Source: Bradyrhizobium erythrophlei
GTDB lineage: Bacteria; Pseudomonadota; Alphaproteobacteria; Rhizobiales; Xanthobacteraceae
DNA length: 64,000 bases
Assembly: GCA_900129675.1 (NCBI GenBank)
Contig: FSRD01000001.1
Span: 4,949,501 to 5,013,500, forward strand
Reading direction: 5' to 3'
In this document: positions 10,316 through 20,745 of the stretch, in pieces
Position numbering within the stretch: position 1 is the stretch's first letter
Layout of the letters: each line of letters starts with the position of its first letter
The notes under the pieces: model-generated
The model's input: the letters and a program-made list of their open reading frames with translations, nothing else
What the model was told of the DNA's origin: nothing
Databases searched by the model: none
Translations under genes and position numbers: made by a program

Positions 10316-10556
10316 TAACTGTACCAAGCTCCTCGCGCAAAATCTCGCATCGAAGTAGGGCTCTGACGCTGCTGAAGTCGACGGCGCCAAGACCCATTAA
10401 ATTGGAACAACTATGGTCATGTTTACTCACATCATGTTGATCTGGCGGGGCGTTTTTCTGCCGCAATGCAGCACGATATCGCCTAACGAGCACTTGCCCG
10501 GAGCGCGGCCCCTTATGGCCGGCCGAATTGAAAACGAGAGCGTGATCGAATATCCG

Positions 10557-10919
10557 ATGGCGATGCGTTCAGTACTGCTCCGATGTCTGGTTGTCCTGGT
10601 TGCACTGACCTTTGTCGGTGGCACCACGGTCAATGCCCGGACGCACTCGATGCCATCGGGCGCCGAAGGTCTCCCCTGCCACGACACGGCGGACGCAGGG
10701 ACGAGTATTAATAAGAGTCCCCAGCATCAGCATCACAACGCTCACGCGTGTCCCTGCTGCTGCCTCGGTTGCGCGAGCTTCGCAAACCGCGCCCCCGATG
10801 GTACGTCAGGTGTCGTACCGGTCTCGGCGATTGTCAGCTATGGCGAGGCGATAAACGCCCTAGCTGGGCGAATCCTCCATCCAGACCCGTATCCTCCAAG
10901 ACCCAGCAACAGCATATGA
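10557..10919 (+). CDS. Secreted His/Cys-rich protein, possible metal binding
   Basis: About 120 residues. A signal peptide (MAMRSVLLRCLVVLVALTFV) is followed by a short domain carrying HQHHNAHACPCCCLGC, a dense His/Cys cluster suggesting metal binding in the periplasm. The ATG at 10557 is chosen because it starts the signal peptide; the open frame extends further upstream without support. It precedes the RND efflux genes on the same strand. I do not recognise a named family with certainty; it resembles short proteins found beside copper genes. Confidence 0.55.
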   Translation: MAMRSVLLRCLVVLVALTFVGGTTVNARTHSMPSGAEGLPCHDTADAGTSINKSPQHQHHNAHACPCCCLGCASFANRAPDGTSGVVPVSAIVSYGEAINALAGRILHPDPYPPRPSNSI

Positions 10920-11160
10920 AGTCGAGCTTGCTGCCGTAAGGCACGGAGTTCTCGCTTGTCTGAGGCTAGATTGCTTCGGCACCCCACTTGGTCTGTCGCG
11001 GTTCCAAGGTCTTCTTGAACGCCTCCTCTTTGGCGGTCTCGAGGCTGTCGAGCCGGCGCATTCACGGGCACAAAAATCCCAAAGACGATCTCGTAATTTT
11101 TGGCGCTCGCAGTGCGCCATTGCGCGACCATTTTCATGACACTCATAAGGGGCAGAATCC

Positions 11161-12309
11161 ATGCGTCATCGATCGATTTGGTTGACCACGGCAATCCTGG
11201 TTGTCGCAGCAAGCGGGCTTGCATGGTACGTCGTGCATCAGCCCGCTAAGAGCGCGCCAGGCCAGACGCCATCTGCTGTGGTCCCTGCCGTTCCGGTGAC
11301 CGCGGGATTGGCGGAAACAAAGAACATCCCTGTCTATTTGACAGGCTTAGGGACCGTCCAGGCCTTCAACACCGTTGTGGTAAAGGTCAGGGTAGATGGT
11401 CAGCTCGACAAGGTAGCGTTCACCGAGGGACAGGACGTCAAGGCCGGCGATTTGCTGGCCCAAATCGATCCGCGACCATTTCAAGCGGCGCTGGACCAAG
11501 CGAAAGCCGTAAAGACGAAAGACGAAGCGCAACTGGAAAACGCCAAGCGAGATTTGCAGCGTTTTATCAACCTGCATGACTTTGCCACGAAGCAGAGCGT
11601 GGACACCCAGAACGCGCTGGTTCGCCAGCTCGAGGCGACGATCCAAGGTGATCAGGCCGCCATCGAAAGCGCGCAGACACAACTCGCCTACAGCACGATC
11701 ACGGCGCCTCTTTCGGGCCGGACCGGCGTCCGTCTTATCGACCAAGGCAACATTGTTCATGCCAGTGATGCGAGCGGACTGGTGATGATTACCCAGCTGC
11801 AGCCGATCTCGGTGATGTTTAGCTTGTCGGACCGGCAACTTACGAACATCTCCCGGGAAATGGCCAACGGACCGCTCAAGGTCATTGCGGAAGGGCGCAC
11901 TGATCATCAGCCGCTCGGGGAAGGCACGCTTACGCTCGTCGACAACCAGATCGATCAGGGCACAGGAACCATCCGCCTGAAGGCGACCTTTCCAAACGAA
12001 GATCACGCGCTGTGGCCAGGCCAGTTTATCAATATACGCCTGCTCCTGCGTACGCTGCAGCAAGTCGTCACTGTCCCCTCGACAGCCATCCAGCGTGGCC
12101 CGAACGGAATGTACGTCTATGTCATCAAGCCGGATTCAACCGTCGCGATGCAGCCGGTCAGCGTCGGTCAAATGAATGACGGGACGTCGGTGGTGGAGAG
12201 TGGCCTTCATCCCGGCGACAAGATCGTCGTCCGCGGCCAGTACCGGCTTCAGCCTGGGACCCGGGTTCAGGCCGGTGCGACGATTGTCAGTGTTTTAGGC
12301 GGAATGTGA
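11161..12309 (+). CDS. RND efflux periplasmic adaptor (MdtA/AcrA type)
   Basis: Membrane-fusion protein of 382 residues linking an RND pump to an outer-membrane channel. It has an N-terminal signal/anchor (LTTAILVVAASGLAWYVV), a biotinyl-lipoyl half-motif (VKVRVDGQLDKVAF), a coiled-coil hairpin (about residues 105-165), the second lipoyl half (TITAPLSGRTGVR) and C-terminal beta domains (VVTVPSTAIQRGPNGMYVYV). The next gene starts eight bases after the stop, so adaptor and pump are co-transcribed. No outer-membrane channel is in this pair; the TolC-type gene at 17881 could serve. Confidence 0.9.
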   Translation: MRHRSIWLTTAILVVAASGLAWYVVHQPAKSAPGQTPSAVVPAVPVTAGLAETKNIPVYLTGLGTVQAFNTVVVKVRVDGQLDKVAFTEGQDVKAGDLLAQIDPRPFQAALDQAKAVKTKDEAQLENAKRDLQRFINLHDFATKQSVDTQNALVRQLEATIQGDQAAIESAQTQLAYSTITAPLSGRTGVRLIDQGNIVHASDASGLVMITQLQPISVMFSLSDRQLTNISREMANGPLKVIAEGRTDHQPLGEGTLTLVDNQIDQGTGTIRLKATFPNEDHALWPGQFINIRLLLRTLQQVVTVPSTAIQRGPNGMYVYVIKPDSTVAMQPVSVGQMNDGTSVVESGLHPGDKIVVRGQYRLQPGTRVQAGATIVSVLGGM

Positions 12310-12316
12310 GGCAAGC

Positions 12317-15300
12317 ATGGCCATCTCCACCCCATTCATTCGACGGCCGATCGCAACCTCGCTGCTCATGGCCGGCATCCTGTTGCTCGGAGCTGTCGCT
12401 TATCCGCTGCTGCCGGTGGCGCCCCTGCCGCAAGTCGATTTCCCGACGATCCAGGTGAGTACCCAATTTCCCGGCGGCGGTCCCGAGACAATGGCGTCGT
12501 CGGTGACCGCGCCACTCGAGCGCCAATTCGCACAGATCCCCGGCGTGACGCAGATGACCTCGTCCAGCACGCTTGGCAACAGCTCGATTACAGTGCAGTT
12601 CGATCTCAATCGCAACATCGACGGTGCGGCACAGGACATCCAGACGGCGATCAATGCCGCCGGGGGCCAGCTACCCAAGACGCTTCCGTCGCCGCCCACC
12701 TACCGAAAGGTCAATCCGGCGGATGCGCCGATTTTTGGTCTGGCCGTGCATTCGGATTCCTTGCCGATCACCGTTGTGGACGACTATGCCGAAAACGTGC
12801 TCGTCCAGCATATCAGCCAGATTCCGGGAGTGGCGCAGGTCAACATCAGCGGGCAGCAGAAGCCCTCGGTGCGCATCCAGGTCGATCCCGAGGAGCTGGC
12901 ATCGATCGGACTCGGTCTGGAGGACGTGCGCGCCGCGCTTACGACAGTGACGACGGATAGCCCAAAGGGCAGCATCGACGCCGCGACGCGCACGTTCACG
13001 ATCGATGCCAACGATCAGCTACTCAGCGCTGAACCGTGGAACGACGTCATCATCGCCTACAAGAAGGGCGCCCCCGTGCGTGTCCGCGATATCGGACACG
13101 CGATAGAAGGCCCGGAAAACACCAAGCAAGCTGCGTGGGCCAACGGCAAGCGGGCTATCAATCTGATGATACTGAAGCAGCCGGGCGCCAATGTGGTCGA
13201 CACGGTCGACCGCATCAAGGCGGTCCTGCCGCAATTGCAGGCTGCAATCCCGCCGGCCGTGAAGGTGGACATCCTCAGCGACCGGACCACGACCATCCGT
13301 GCGTCGATCAGCGACGTACAGTTCACGCTGGCGCTGACAATTGCGCTCGTCGTGATGGTGATCTTCGTCTTCCTGCGCAATTTCTGGGCGACGATGATCC
13401 CGAGCGTGACGGTGCCGCTTGCGCTCGTCGGCACCTTCGCGATTATGTTCCTGTTCGGCTACAGCCTCGACAACCTGTCCCTCATGGGGCTCAGCATTGC
13501 GGTCGGTTTCGTGGTCGACGACGCGATCGTGGTGCTGGAGAACATCCACCGCTACATCGAAGAAGGGATGGACCCGGTAGAAGCCGCGATCAAGGGTTCA
13601 GGAGAAGTCGGATTCACGATCGTCTCGATCAGCCTCTCGCTGGTCGCGGTGTTCATTCCGCTGCTGCTGATGGGGGGCATCGTCGGGCGCGTCTTTCGCG
13701 AATTCGCCGTGACCGTAACGATGACAATTCTGGTCTCGGCATTCGTGTCGTTGACGCTGACGCCGGTCATGGCCGCACTGTTCATGCGACGCGAGACCTC
13801 AGTGCGCCACGGCAGGCTCTATCTGGCCTCGGAGCGCGTGTTCGATCTCATCCAGGCCGGCTATCGCCGCAGCCTGGACATGGCAATGCGTCACAGCCTG
13901 ATCACCCTCGTGGTGTTCATATTGACCGTGATCGCATCGGGGTACCTGTTCGTCGTTATTCCCAAGGGATTTTTCCCGCAACAGGATACGGGCCTGATCA
14001 TAGGGACGTCTGAAACGGCGCAAGACGTGTCGTTCGCCGAGATGGCGCGCCGACAAATGGCGCTCGCCGAGATCGTGTCGCGCGACCCGGACGTGGCCAC
14101 AGTCGGGATGACGGCTGGCTCCTCGGCCGGTCAGACGCAGAACAACGGCCGGCTCTTCATTAGCCTGAAACCGCGCGATCAACGCAGCGCATCGGCGAGC
14201 CAGATCATCAACCGGCTACGCCCACAGATCGCGAAGGTCCAGGATGCGGCGCTATTCCTGCAGCCCGCGCAGGATATCAATGTCGGCGGCCGTCCGACGC
14301 GAACGCTCTACCAGTACACGCTGCAGGACGCCGACGTCGGGGAGCTTAATCAGTGGTCCCCCAAAATTTACGCGAAGCTGAAGACCCTGCCCGAACTCAG
14401 GGACGTTGCCACGGATCAGCAGACAGGGGGAACCACCTTGACCCTCGAGATCGATCGGGATCAGGCCTCGCGGTTCGGAATCCAACCGCAGCTGATCGAC
14501 GATACGCTGAATGACGCGTTCGGCCAGCGCCAGGTTACTCAATACTTCACCCAGCTAAACAGCTATCACGTGATCGAGGAGGTGCTGCCGGAACTGCAGA
14601 ATTCCAAGGAGGCACTCGACCGGATCTACATCAAGTCTCCTGTCACCGGACAGCAGGTGCGCCTGAGCACGCTCGCGAAATGGACAAACGCGCCAACCAC
14701 GTTCCTGTCCATCAATCATCAGGGCCAGTTCCCCGCCATAACCTTGAGCTTCAACTTAGCGCCGAACGTCGCCCTCGGTCAGGCCGTACGGGCGATCAAA
14801 CAGGCGGAGGCCCAGCTCGACATGCCGCCCTCGCTGAGTGGAAGCTTCCAGGGCAACGCCCAGGCCTTCCAGGCGTCGCTGGCCAGCGAGCCTTATCTGG
14901 TCGCGGCCGCGCTCGTCGTCATCTACATCATCCTTGGCATGCTGTATGAGAGCTACATCCACCCGCTGACCATCCTCTCCACGCTGCCGTCAGCCGGCGT
15001 AGGCGCCCTGCTGATGCTGATGATGTTCGGCTTCGACTTCAGCGTGATCGCACTGATCGGCGTCATTCTGCTCATCGGGATCGTCAAGAAGAACGGAATC
15101 ATGATGGTCGATTTCGCCATCGCGGCGCAGCGGGACCGCGGCTTGTCTGGGTTCGACGCGATCCGCGAAGCATGTCTGTTGCGATTCCGACCGATTATGA
15201 TGACGACGATGGCGGCGCTGCTCGGCGGGGTGCCGCTGATGCTTGGATCGGGTACCGGCGCGGAATTGCGCCAGCCGCTCGGCTATTCCATGGTCGGCGG

Positions 15301-15457
15301 CCTTATTCTCAGCCAGGCGCTGACGCTGTATACGACGCCCGTGATCTTCCTGTATCTGGAGCGAATCAACTCCTGGTTATCAAGTCGATCACGCAAGCGA
15401 ACACCGGATGCTGGCGACACGGTGGTGCCGCTCCCCGAGCAGCGTCTGGTTAGTTAA
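12317..15457 (+). CDS. RND multidrug efflux permease (MdtB/MdtC type)
   Basis: 1,046-residue inner-membrane proton-driven exporter of the hydrophobe/amphiphile (HAE) group, full length. N-terminal MAISTPFIRRPIATSLL starts transmembrane helix 1. Helix 4 carries the proton-relay Asp pair in GFVVDDAIVVLENIHR, and the later half has the Lys-containing GIVKKNGIMMVDFA. Two large periplasmic loops follow helices 1 and 7. Overall character is closer to MdtB/C than to the heavy-metal CusA group. Substrates cannot be read from sequence; neighbouring copper genes do not prove metal transport. Confidence 0.93.
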   Translation: MAISTPFIRRPIATSLLMAGILLLGAVAYPLLPVAPLPQVDFPTIQVSTQFPGGGPETMASSVTAPLERQFAQIPGVTQMTSSSTLGNSSITVQFDLNRNIDGAAQDIQTAINAAGGQLPKTLPSPPTYRKVNPADAPIFGLAVHSDSLPITVVDDYAENVLVQHISQIPGVAQVNISGQQKPSVRIQVDPEELASIGLGLEDVRAALTTVTTDSPKGSIDAATRTFTIDANDQLLSAEPWNDVIIAYKKGAPVRVRDIGHAIEGPENTKQAAWANGKRAINLMILKQPGANVVDTVDRIKAVLPQLQAAIPPAVKVDILSDRTTTIRASISDVQFTLALTIALVVMVIFVFLRNFWATMIPSVTVPLALVGTFAIMFLFGYSLDNLSLMGLSIAVGFVVDDAIVVLENIHRYIEEGMDPVEAAIKGSGEVGFTIVSISLSLVAVFIPLLLMGGIVGRVFREFAVTVTMTILVSAFVSLTLTPVMAALFMRRETSVRHGRLYLASERVFDLIQAGYRRSLDMAMRHSLITLVVFILTVIASGYLFVVIPKGFFPQQDTGLIIGTSETAQDVSFAEMARRQMALAEIVSRDPDVATVGMTAGSSAGQTQNNGRLFISLKPRDQRSASASQIINRLRPQIAKVQDAALFLQPAQDINVGGRPTRTLYQYTLQDADVGELNQWSPKIYAKLKTLPELRDVATDQQTGGTTLTLEIDRDQASRFGIQPQLIDDTLNDAFGQRQVTQYFTQLNSYHVIEEVLPELQNSKEALDRIYIKSPVTGQQVRLSTLAKWTNAPTTFLSINHQGQFPAITLSFNLAPNVALGQAVRAIKQAEAQLDMPPSLSGSFQGNAQAFQASLASEPYLVAAALVVIYIILGMLYESYIHPLTILSTLPSAGVGALLMLMMFGFDFSVIALIGVILLIGIVKKNGIMMVDFAIAAQRDRGLSGFDAIREACLLRFRPIMMTTMAALLGGVPLMLGSGTGAELRQPLGYSMVGGLILSQALTLYTTPVIFLYLERINSWLSSRSRKRTPDAGDTVVPLPEQRLVS

Positions 15458-15723
15458 GTCTCGGCTCCATCATTGATCTGTCCGAGGAAGGTCCGTCGCC
15501 CCCGCCGCGGCTATGAGGCGGTGAGGTGCGATGTCAGAAACCTGATACGCGTCTCCTAAAAAGATTTGGCGAAGGCGAATCAAGGAGCAGAGAAAGCTCA
15601 GGGAGGCGATTTCGAAGCACGACGGCTGAACTCACTGAGCCGCGAGGCATCACGATAGCTTTTCCACACGACTATTTTCCTCCTGGCACGTCGCCGTCCC
15701 CCTCAACCAACCTCAGCAGTTTC

Positions 15724-16910
15724 ATGACAGTTTGTGCGCTCCCTCTACCCCGAGGACGAGATCTTCGGCTCGATCTTTTCCGCGGACTCGCCAACTGGGC
15801 GATCTTTCTCGACCATATCCCGAACAATACGGTCGCATGGCTGACGACGCGGAATTACGGCTTTAGCGACGCGGCGGACATCTTCGTCTTTATCTCCGGC
15901 TACACCGCGGCGTTTGTCTATTCGAGACGAATGTCGACGCAGGGGATCCTAGCAGGGACGGCGTTGTTGATGCGGCGGGCTTGGCAGCTTTACGTTGCGC
16001 ATGTCCTGCTGTTCATCTTCTATGCTGCCGCAATAGGCTACGTAGCAGAGCGCTACGGGAGTTCCCATCTGCTCGAAGAATTCAACGTTGCCGGAATGAT
16101 CGAACAGCCGATTGCAACGCTCACGCAAGGGCTGCTGCTGAAATTCAATTGGACGTCCTCCCTCTGTACATCGTGTTGATGGCGGGATTTCCGCCGCTGC
16201 TGGTTCTCATGATGCGGTCGCCTAATGCGGCGTTGGCGGCCTCATGCTGCGTCTACTTGCTGGCGCGCTATTTCGGGTGGAATTTTTCAGCCTATCCCTC
16301 CGGGGGGTGGTACTTCAATCCGTTCGCATGGCAGTTTCTGTTCACGCTGGGCGCCTGGGCGGCATTGGGCGGCGCTGCTCGGGCGCAATCGTTGGCACGA
16401 TCACGGTTCGTCCTGGCCGCAAGCGTCGTCTTTGTTCTTCTCGCGCTCATCGTGACAATGGCCGTCCGATTCGGGGCGGCAGGCTTCATGCCTGCCGGAG
16501 GGCTCGAAATCGTCGTTCCCAACGATAAGACGAATCTGGCGCCCTACCGTGTACTGCACTTTTTGGCTCTCGCGGTGATCGTGGTTCGCATCATTCCGAA
16601 GGATTGGGCGGGCCTGAACAGGCGCCTGCTACGACCGCTCGTGCTTTGCGGCCAACGGTCGCTCGAAGTATTTTGCGTCGGCATCTTTCTGTCGTTCGTC
16701 GTTCACTTCGTCCTGGAAATGTATTCCGATCGCCTGACTGCGCAGATCGGCGTCAGCCTCGGCGGGCTGATGTTGATGACGTGCGTGGCTTCTTACAGGA
16801 CGTGGTCGCGCAAGCTGGACGCGCCGCCGCCAACAGATCACGGTCAAGACGCGGGATTGCCGCTGATTGAAGCGAAACAAGGGATTCGGCGTGGTGGAAA
16901 CCAAATCTGA
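15724..16910 (+). pseudogene. opgC: OpgC-type membrane acyltransferase, frameshifted
   Basis: OpgC family inner-membrane protein that modifies osmoregulated periplasmic glucans. The first part (to about 16147) reads RGRDLRLDLFRGLANWAIF, SDAADIFVFISGYTAAF and ends LLLKFN before going off frame to a stop at 16179. The second part resumes in another frame with LDVLPLYIVLMAGFPPLL and runs to 16910 with further membrane helices. Homologues, as I recall them, read LLKF-four residues-LDVLPLYI, so about 10 bases are missing between TTC and TTG. The gene is inactive unless the deletion is an assembly error. Confidence 0.8.
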
Positions 16911-16995
16911 ATGGTCGGTCCCATCTTGGCTCGCATGGAGTTTGGGCTTATGGTCTATCTAGATTTTTGCCTGAGCGATTAAGATCCGGACTTCG

Positions 16996-17499
16996 ATGCT
17001 GATGCGATTGACGAGAGCAGGACGATTGAGGGCAGGAAGGATCCTTGCCTCGATCTATATGCTTTGCGTCTTGATGCCGGCCCTGTCGTTCGCGTTCGCC
17101 GACGGCGCTCTCGCGGCGCCATGCCTGACCGACCCGGATCACGCCATGGGCATCGTTCATGTCCACGAAACGGCCGCGGGTACCGTCCAGCACGTCCACA
17201 ACGACGCCCACCCGCATGATCATGCCCAGTCGGCCAAGGCTGGTCACCACGACGACATGGGGATGGCCTCGCATTTGGCGATGGCATCGGCGGACATCCA
17301 GGCTCCGTCTGCCCCCGCGCACGACGGCCACAAGGCGCCCGGCGCGCAATGCTGCGGCATGGTCTGCATCAGCGCGCTGCCGGCAAGCGTGACGGATTTC
17401 GTCACCCCCACGGCGCCGACCTCCCGCTGCGCGTCCGAGACGTATCGGAACGTGGCCGGCAAGGCTCCTCCGACCCTCTACCGTCCCCCCATTTCCTGA
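16996..17499 (+). CDS. Secreted His/Met-rich protein of the copper region
   Basis: 167 residues with an N-terminal signal segment (ILASIYMLCVLMPALSFAF) and a periplasmic part very rich in His, Asp and Met (HVHNDAHPHDHAQ, GHHDDMGMASHLAM), then CCGMVC and a C-terminus YRPPIS. The composition suggests copper or other metal buffering in the periplasm. It stands first in the same-strand copper series. The family was not identified with certainty. Confidence 0.6.
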   Translation: MLMRLTRAGRLRAGRILASIYMLCVLMPALSFAFADGALAAPCLTDPDHAMGIVHVHETAAGTVQHVHNDAHPHDHAQSAKAGHHDDMGMASHLAMASADIQAPSAPAHDGHKAPGAQCCGMVCISALPASVTDFVTPTAPTSRCASETYRNVAGKAPPTLYRPPIS

Positions 17500-17577
17500 C
17501 CTGATCGACAAGGACGCGGTGCCACGCCCGCCGAGGGCACGCGCACCCGTGTTTCATCGTCAGTTCGGGGAAAGACC

Positions 17578-17871
17578 ATGCTTGCGCAGTTTGGGGTAAA
17601 AATCGCCGCCGTTCGTTCGGTGGCCGCGACGCTATTCGGGACACGTTACGGGGTGCCTGCAGCCATTATGGCAGCCGCCCTCACGCTAGGGGGCTGTCTA
17701 CCGACGACAGTGCCTTTGGCGGGGCCGGACCCCGCGGACCCTGGCGCAAGGGTGGCCGGCGTCGGCTACCGTTCCACGGTCGCTCCCTACACCAGCCTGC
17801 GCCCCGCCGCGCCTTCGTCCTGGCGCGAGCAGAACGACCGCGTCGCTCCGGCGCCGAAATCGGATCGGTAG
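17578..17871 (+). CDS. Small putative lipoprotein
   Basis: 97 residues. A hydrophobic segment ends in a lipobox-like TLGGC (Cys at about residue 40), followed by a Pro/Ala-rich extracytoplasmic tail. The signal is unusually far from the ATG, so a later start such as the ATG giving MAAALTLGGC is possible. The gene lies nine bases before the TolC-type gene, indicating co-transcription. No function can be assigned. Confidence 0.55.
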   Translation: MLAQFGVKIAAVRSVAATLFGTRYGVPAAIMAAALTLGGCLPTTVPLAGPDPADPGARVAGVGYRSTVAPYTSLRPAAPSSWREQNDRVAPAPKSDR

Positions 17872-17880
17872 GAGCGGCAG

Positions 17881-19329
17881 ATGCAGCCAGAGCTTCACTT
17901 CAAGAGCCGGTCCGCGAAGGTCCCTCACGTCGCGGCCCTTTTCGCGATGCTTCTCCTCTCGGGATGCGCCAGCTTCTCTCCGGACGGCGGCTTGGGCATG
18001 GTCGCCGATCTCAGCAGCCAGACCCTCAAGAAAGACGTCGCTTTCGTGCGGACGCCCGAAGAGTCGGAGCAGATCGACGCGCGGGTGCATCGTCTGCTGC
18101 GGCGAAGGCTCGATGTCGAGGCCGCCGTTCAAATCGCGCTGCTGAACAACAAGGGTCTGCAGGCCGCCTACAACGAACTGGCCTTGGCGGAAGCGGACTC
18201 CATCCAGGAGAGTTTACCGCCCAATCCGACCTTCTCGATCTCCAGCATTGCCGGAGACGGCGCCACCGAAACCGAGCGCCAGATCGTGGGCGACATCCTG
18301 GCGCTGGCGACGCTTCCGTTTCGGACGGAGATCGCCCGCGAACGGTTCAAGCAAGCGCAGCTGCGCGCGGCGCTCGTCACGCTGCGGCTCGCGGCCGATG
18401 TCAGGCGGGCGTATTATCAGGCGGTCGCAGCCAGGGAGTTGGCCGCTTTGCTGACCGATGCGCAATCGACCGCCGAAGCGACGGCGCGGCTCGCGACCAA
18501 GCTCGGCGAGACCGGTTCCGTCAACAAACTCGACCAGGCCCGCGAGCAGGTGTTTTACGCCGAAACGACGGCGGATCTCGCCGCAACCCGGCAGGAGGCC
18601 TCCAGCGCGCGCGAAAGACTGGCGCGTCTGATGGGCCTCTGGGGCAGCGATCTTGATTTCAAGCTACCCGATCGCTTGCCGGCCTTGCCGCGGCGGCCGG
18701 CGACGCTGCCGTTCATCGAGGCCGATGCCGTCGGTCATCGAATAGATCTACAGATCGCGCGCATAGAGCTGGACGCGCTGGCAAAATCCCTGCACCTGAC
18801 CGAAGCGAGCCGCTTTGTCACCATGCTGCAGATCGCCGGCATCGATCGCAAAACGAAAGACCCGGACACCCCGCCGTTCCGCGAGCGCGGCTTCGATATC
18901 CAGTTTCAGATTCCGCTGTTCGATGGCGGCGAAGTGCGCGTGCGGCAGGCGACGGAGACCTATAACGCCGCATTCAATCGGCTGACGGAGAAAGCCGTCA
19001 ACGTGCGCTCGGAAGCGCGGGATGCGTACCGCTCCTATCGATCGGCCTATGACATCGCCGAACACTACCAACGCGAGGTCTTGCCGCTGCGCAAGATCAT
19101 CTCGGACGAGATGCAGCTGCGCTTCTCGACCATGCAGGTCGATATCTTCGCGCTGGTGACCGAAGGACGCCAGCGGCTCGCCTCGTTGCGCGCTGCCGTC
19201 GATGCGAAACGGAATTTCTGGAAGGCGCAGTCGGACCTGCAGACCGCCGTCAACGGCGGCGGGGGCGGCGGCGCGCAGGATACGCCAACGCCGGGCTCGG
19301 GCGCTCAAGCGTCCGGCGCCGGTCCATAA
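17881..19329 (+). CDS. TolC-family outer-membrane efflux lipoprotein
   Basis: 482-residue outer-membrane channel subunit. The signal peptide ends with the lipobox LLLSGC (Cys29), as in CusC/OprM-type factors. Two long coiled-coil repeats are recognisable: the first contains ALLNNKGLQAAYNELALAEA, the second has DIQFQIPLFDGGEVR followed by a long helix. The glycine-rich tail at the C-terminus is unusual but harmless-looking. Ten bases separate it from the multicopper oxidase gene. It probably completes a tripartite exporter, either with the RND pair at 11161-15457 or with a metal pump encoded elsewhere. Confidence 0.9.
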   Translation: MQPELHFKSRSAKVPHVAALFAMLLLSGCASFSPDGGLGMVADLSSQTLKKDVAFVRTPEESEQIDARVHRLLRRRLDVEAAVQIALLNNKGLQAAYNELALAEADSIQESLPPNPTFSISSIAGDGATETERQIVGDILALATLPFRTEIARERFKQAQLRAALVTLRLAADVRRAYYQAVAARELAALLTDAQSTAEATARLATKLGETGSVNKLDQAREQVFYAETTADLAATRQEASSARERLARLMGLWGSDLDFKLPDRLPALPRRPATLPFIEADAVGHRIDLQIARIELDALAKSLHLTEASRFVTMLQIAGIDRKTKDPDTPPFRERGFDIQFQIPLFDGGEVRVRQATETYNAAFNRLTEKAVNVRSEARDAYRSYRSAYDIAEHYQREVLPLRKIISDEMQLRFSTMQVDIFALVTEGRQRLASLRAAVDAKRNFWKAQSDLQTAVNGGGGGGAQDTPTPGSGAQASGAGP

Positions 19330-19338
19330 AGGAGGTCA

Positions 19339-20715
19339 GTGATGTTTTCGCGCAGACAATTTATGGGTACCGCGACGCTGATCGGTGCCGGCGCCGTGAT
19401 GGGCCGCGTGCAGGCCGCAGGCATTCCGGAAGCGCCGACGATGGACAAGGCGGTGATGCAGCCGCCGCTGCATCCGTCCAGCGGTCCGGATTACCGGCCC
19501 GTGGTGACCCTCAATGGATGGTCGCTGCCTTGGCGCATGAACGGCGACTGGAAGGAGTTTCACCTGGTGGCCGAACCCGTGGTGCGCGAGTTCGCGCCGG
19601 GCATGAAAGCGAATCTGTGGGGCTACAACGGCCAGGCGCCGGGCCCCACGATCGAGGCGGTCGAAGGCGACAAGGTGCGCATCTTCGTCACCAATAGGCT
19701 GCCCGAGCATACGACTGTGCATTGGCACGGGATGATCGTGCCCAACGGCATGGACGGGGTCGGCGGGCTCAACCAGCCGCACATCAAGCCGGGCAAGACC
19801 TTCGTCTACGAATTCGAGCTCAAGAAAAGCGGGACCTTCATGTACCACCCGCATTCCGACGAGATGGTGCAGATGGCGATGGGCATGATGGGCATGTTCA
19901 TCGTGCACCCGCGCGACATGTCGTTCCGTGCCGTCGACCGCGACTTCGTCTTTGTCATGAGCAGCTACCTGATCGATCCGGGCACCTCGCTGCCGAAGGT
20001 CAACGAAATGACCGACTTCAACATGTGGACGTTCAACAGCCGGGTGTTCCCGGGGATCGATCCCATGCCGGTGCGGCTGGGTGACCGCGTGCGCGTGCGC
20101 GTCGGCAATCTCACCATGACCAATCATCCGATCCACCTGCACGGACACAGCTTCGCCGTCAGCTGCACGGATGGCGGATGGGTCCCGGAGAGCGCGCAGT
20201 GGCCGGAGGTCACGATCGACGTGCCCGTCGGCGCGATCCGCGCCTTCGATGTCGTCGCCGACAATCCGGGCGATTGGGCTCTGCACTGTCACAAGGCCCA
20301 TCACACGATGAACGCGATGGGCCACGACATGCGCAACTTCATCGGCGTGTCGAAAAAGGATCTCGCCCGCGTGGTCGGCAAGCTCGCGCCCGACGCGATG
20401 TCGATGGGATCGACCGGCATGGCGATGGGCGAGATGGAGATGCCGGCGCCAGACAACACACTGCCGATGATGACGGGCTCGGGTCAGTTCGGCCCGATCG
20501 AGATGGGCGGCATGTTCACCGTCATGAAGATCAGAGATGGCCTCGCTCGGGACAGCTACGCCGATCCCGGGCCGTACAAAAATCCCCCCGGCACCGTCGC
20601 CTATGAAATCGATGCGCCCGACGCCAAACCTCCTCGGCAGGGCAAACCGAAGGAGGCGACGAAACCTGCCGAGATGAAGGGAATAAAAGGGATGAAAGGC
20701 ATGAAGGGCATGTAG
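19339..20715 (+). CDS. Multicopper oxidase, copper tolerance
   Basis: 458-residue periplasmic oxidase with a Tat signal (SRRQFMGTATLIGAG). Copper-site motifs occur in order: HWHG (127-130), YHPHSDEMVQMAMGM (168 on), HPIHLHGHSF and HCHKAHHTMNAMGHDM. This gives the ligands for one type-1 and one trinuclear centre in a three-domain laccase-like fold. The C-terminus is Met/Lys-rich (KGMKGMKGM), and the Met-rich stretch after the second domain is typical of copper-tolerance enzymes that oxidise Cu(I). It sits between the TolC-type and cupredoxin genes with a good AAGGAGG site before the ATG. Confidence 0.92.
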   Translation: MMFSRRQFMGTATLIGAGAVMGRVQAAGIPEAPTMDKAVMQPPLHPSSGPDYRPVVTLNGWSLPWRMNGDWKEFHLVAEPVVREFAPGMKANLWGYNGQAPGPTIEAVEGDKVRIFVTNRLPEHTTVHWHGMIVPNGMDGVGGLNQPHIKPGKTFVYEFELKKSGTFMYHPHSDEMVQMAMGMMGMFIVHPRDMSFRAVDRDFVFVMSSYLIDPGTSLPKVNEMTDFNMWTFNSRVFPGIDPMPVRLGDRVRVRVGNLTMTNHPIHLHGHSFAVSCTDGGWVPESAQWPEVTIDVPVGAIRAFDVVADNPGDWALHCHKAHHTMNAMGHDMRNFIGVSKKDLARVVGKLAPDAMSMGSTGMAMGEMEMPAPDNTLPMMTGSGQFGPIEMGGMFTVMKIRDGLARDSYADPGPYKNPPGTVAYEIDAPDAKPPRQGKPKEATKPAEMKGIKGMKGMKGM

Positions 20716-20745
20716 CCACACGTACCAAGAACAAGGAGACGAATT

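Noticed and set aside
19336..20721. 461-codon minus-strand frame opposite the multicopper oxidase
   Set aside because: Its length comes from high GC; the product is a His/Arg-rich sequence with no motifs, while the plus strand encodes all oxidase copper sites.
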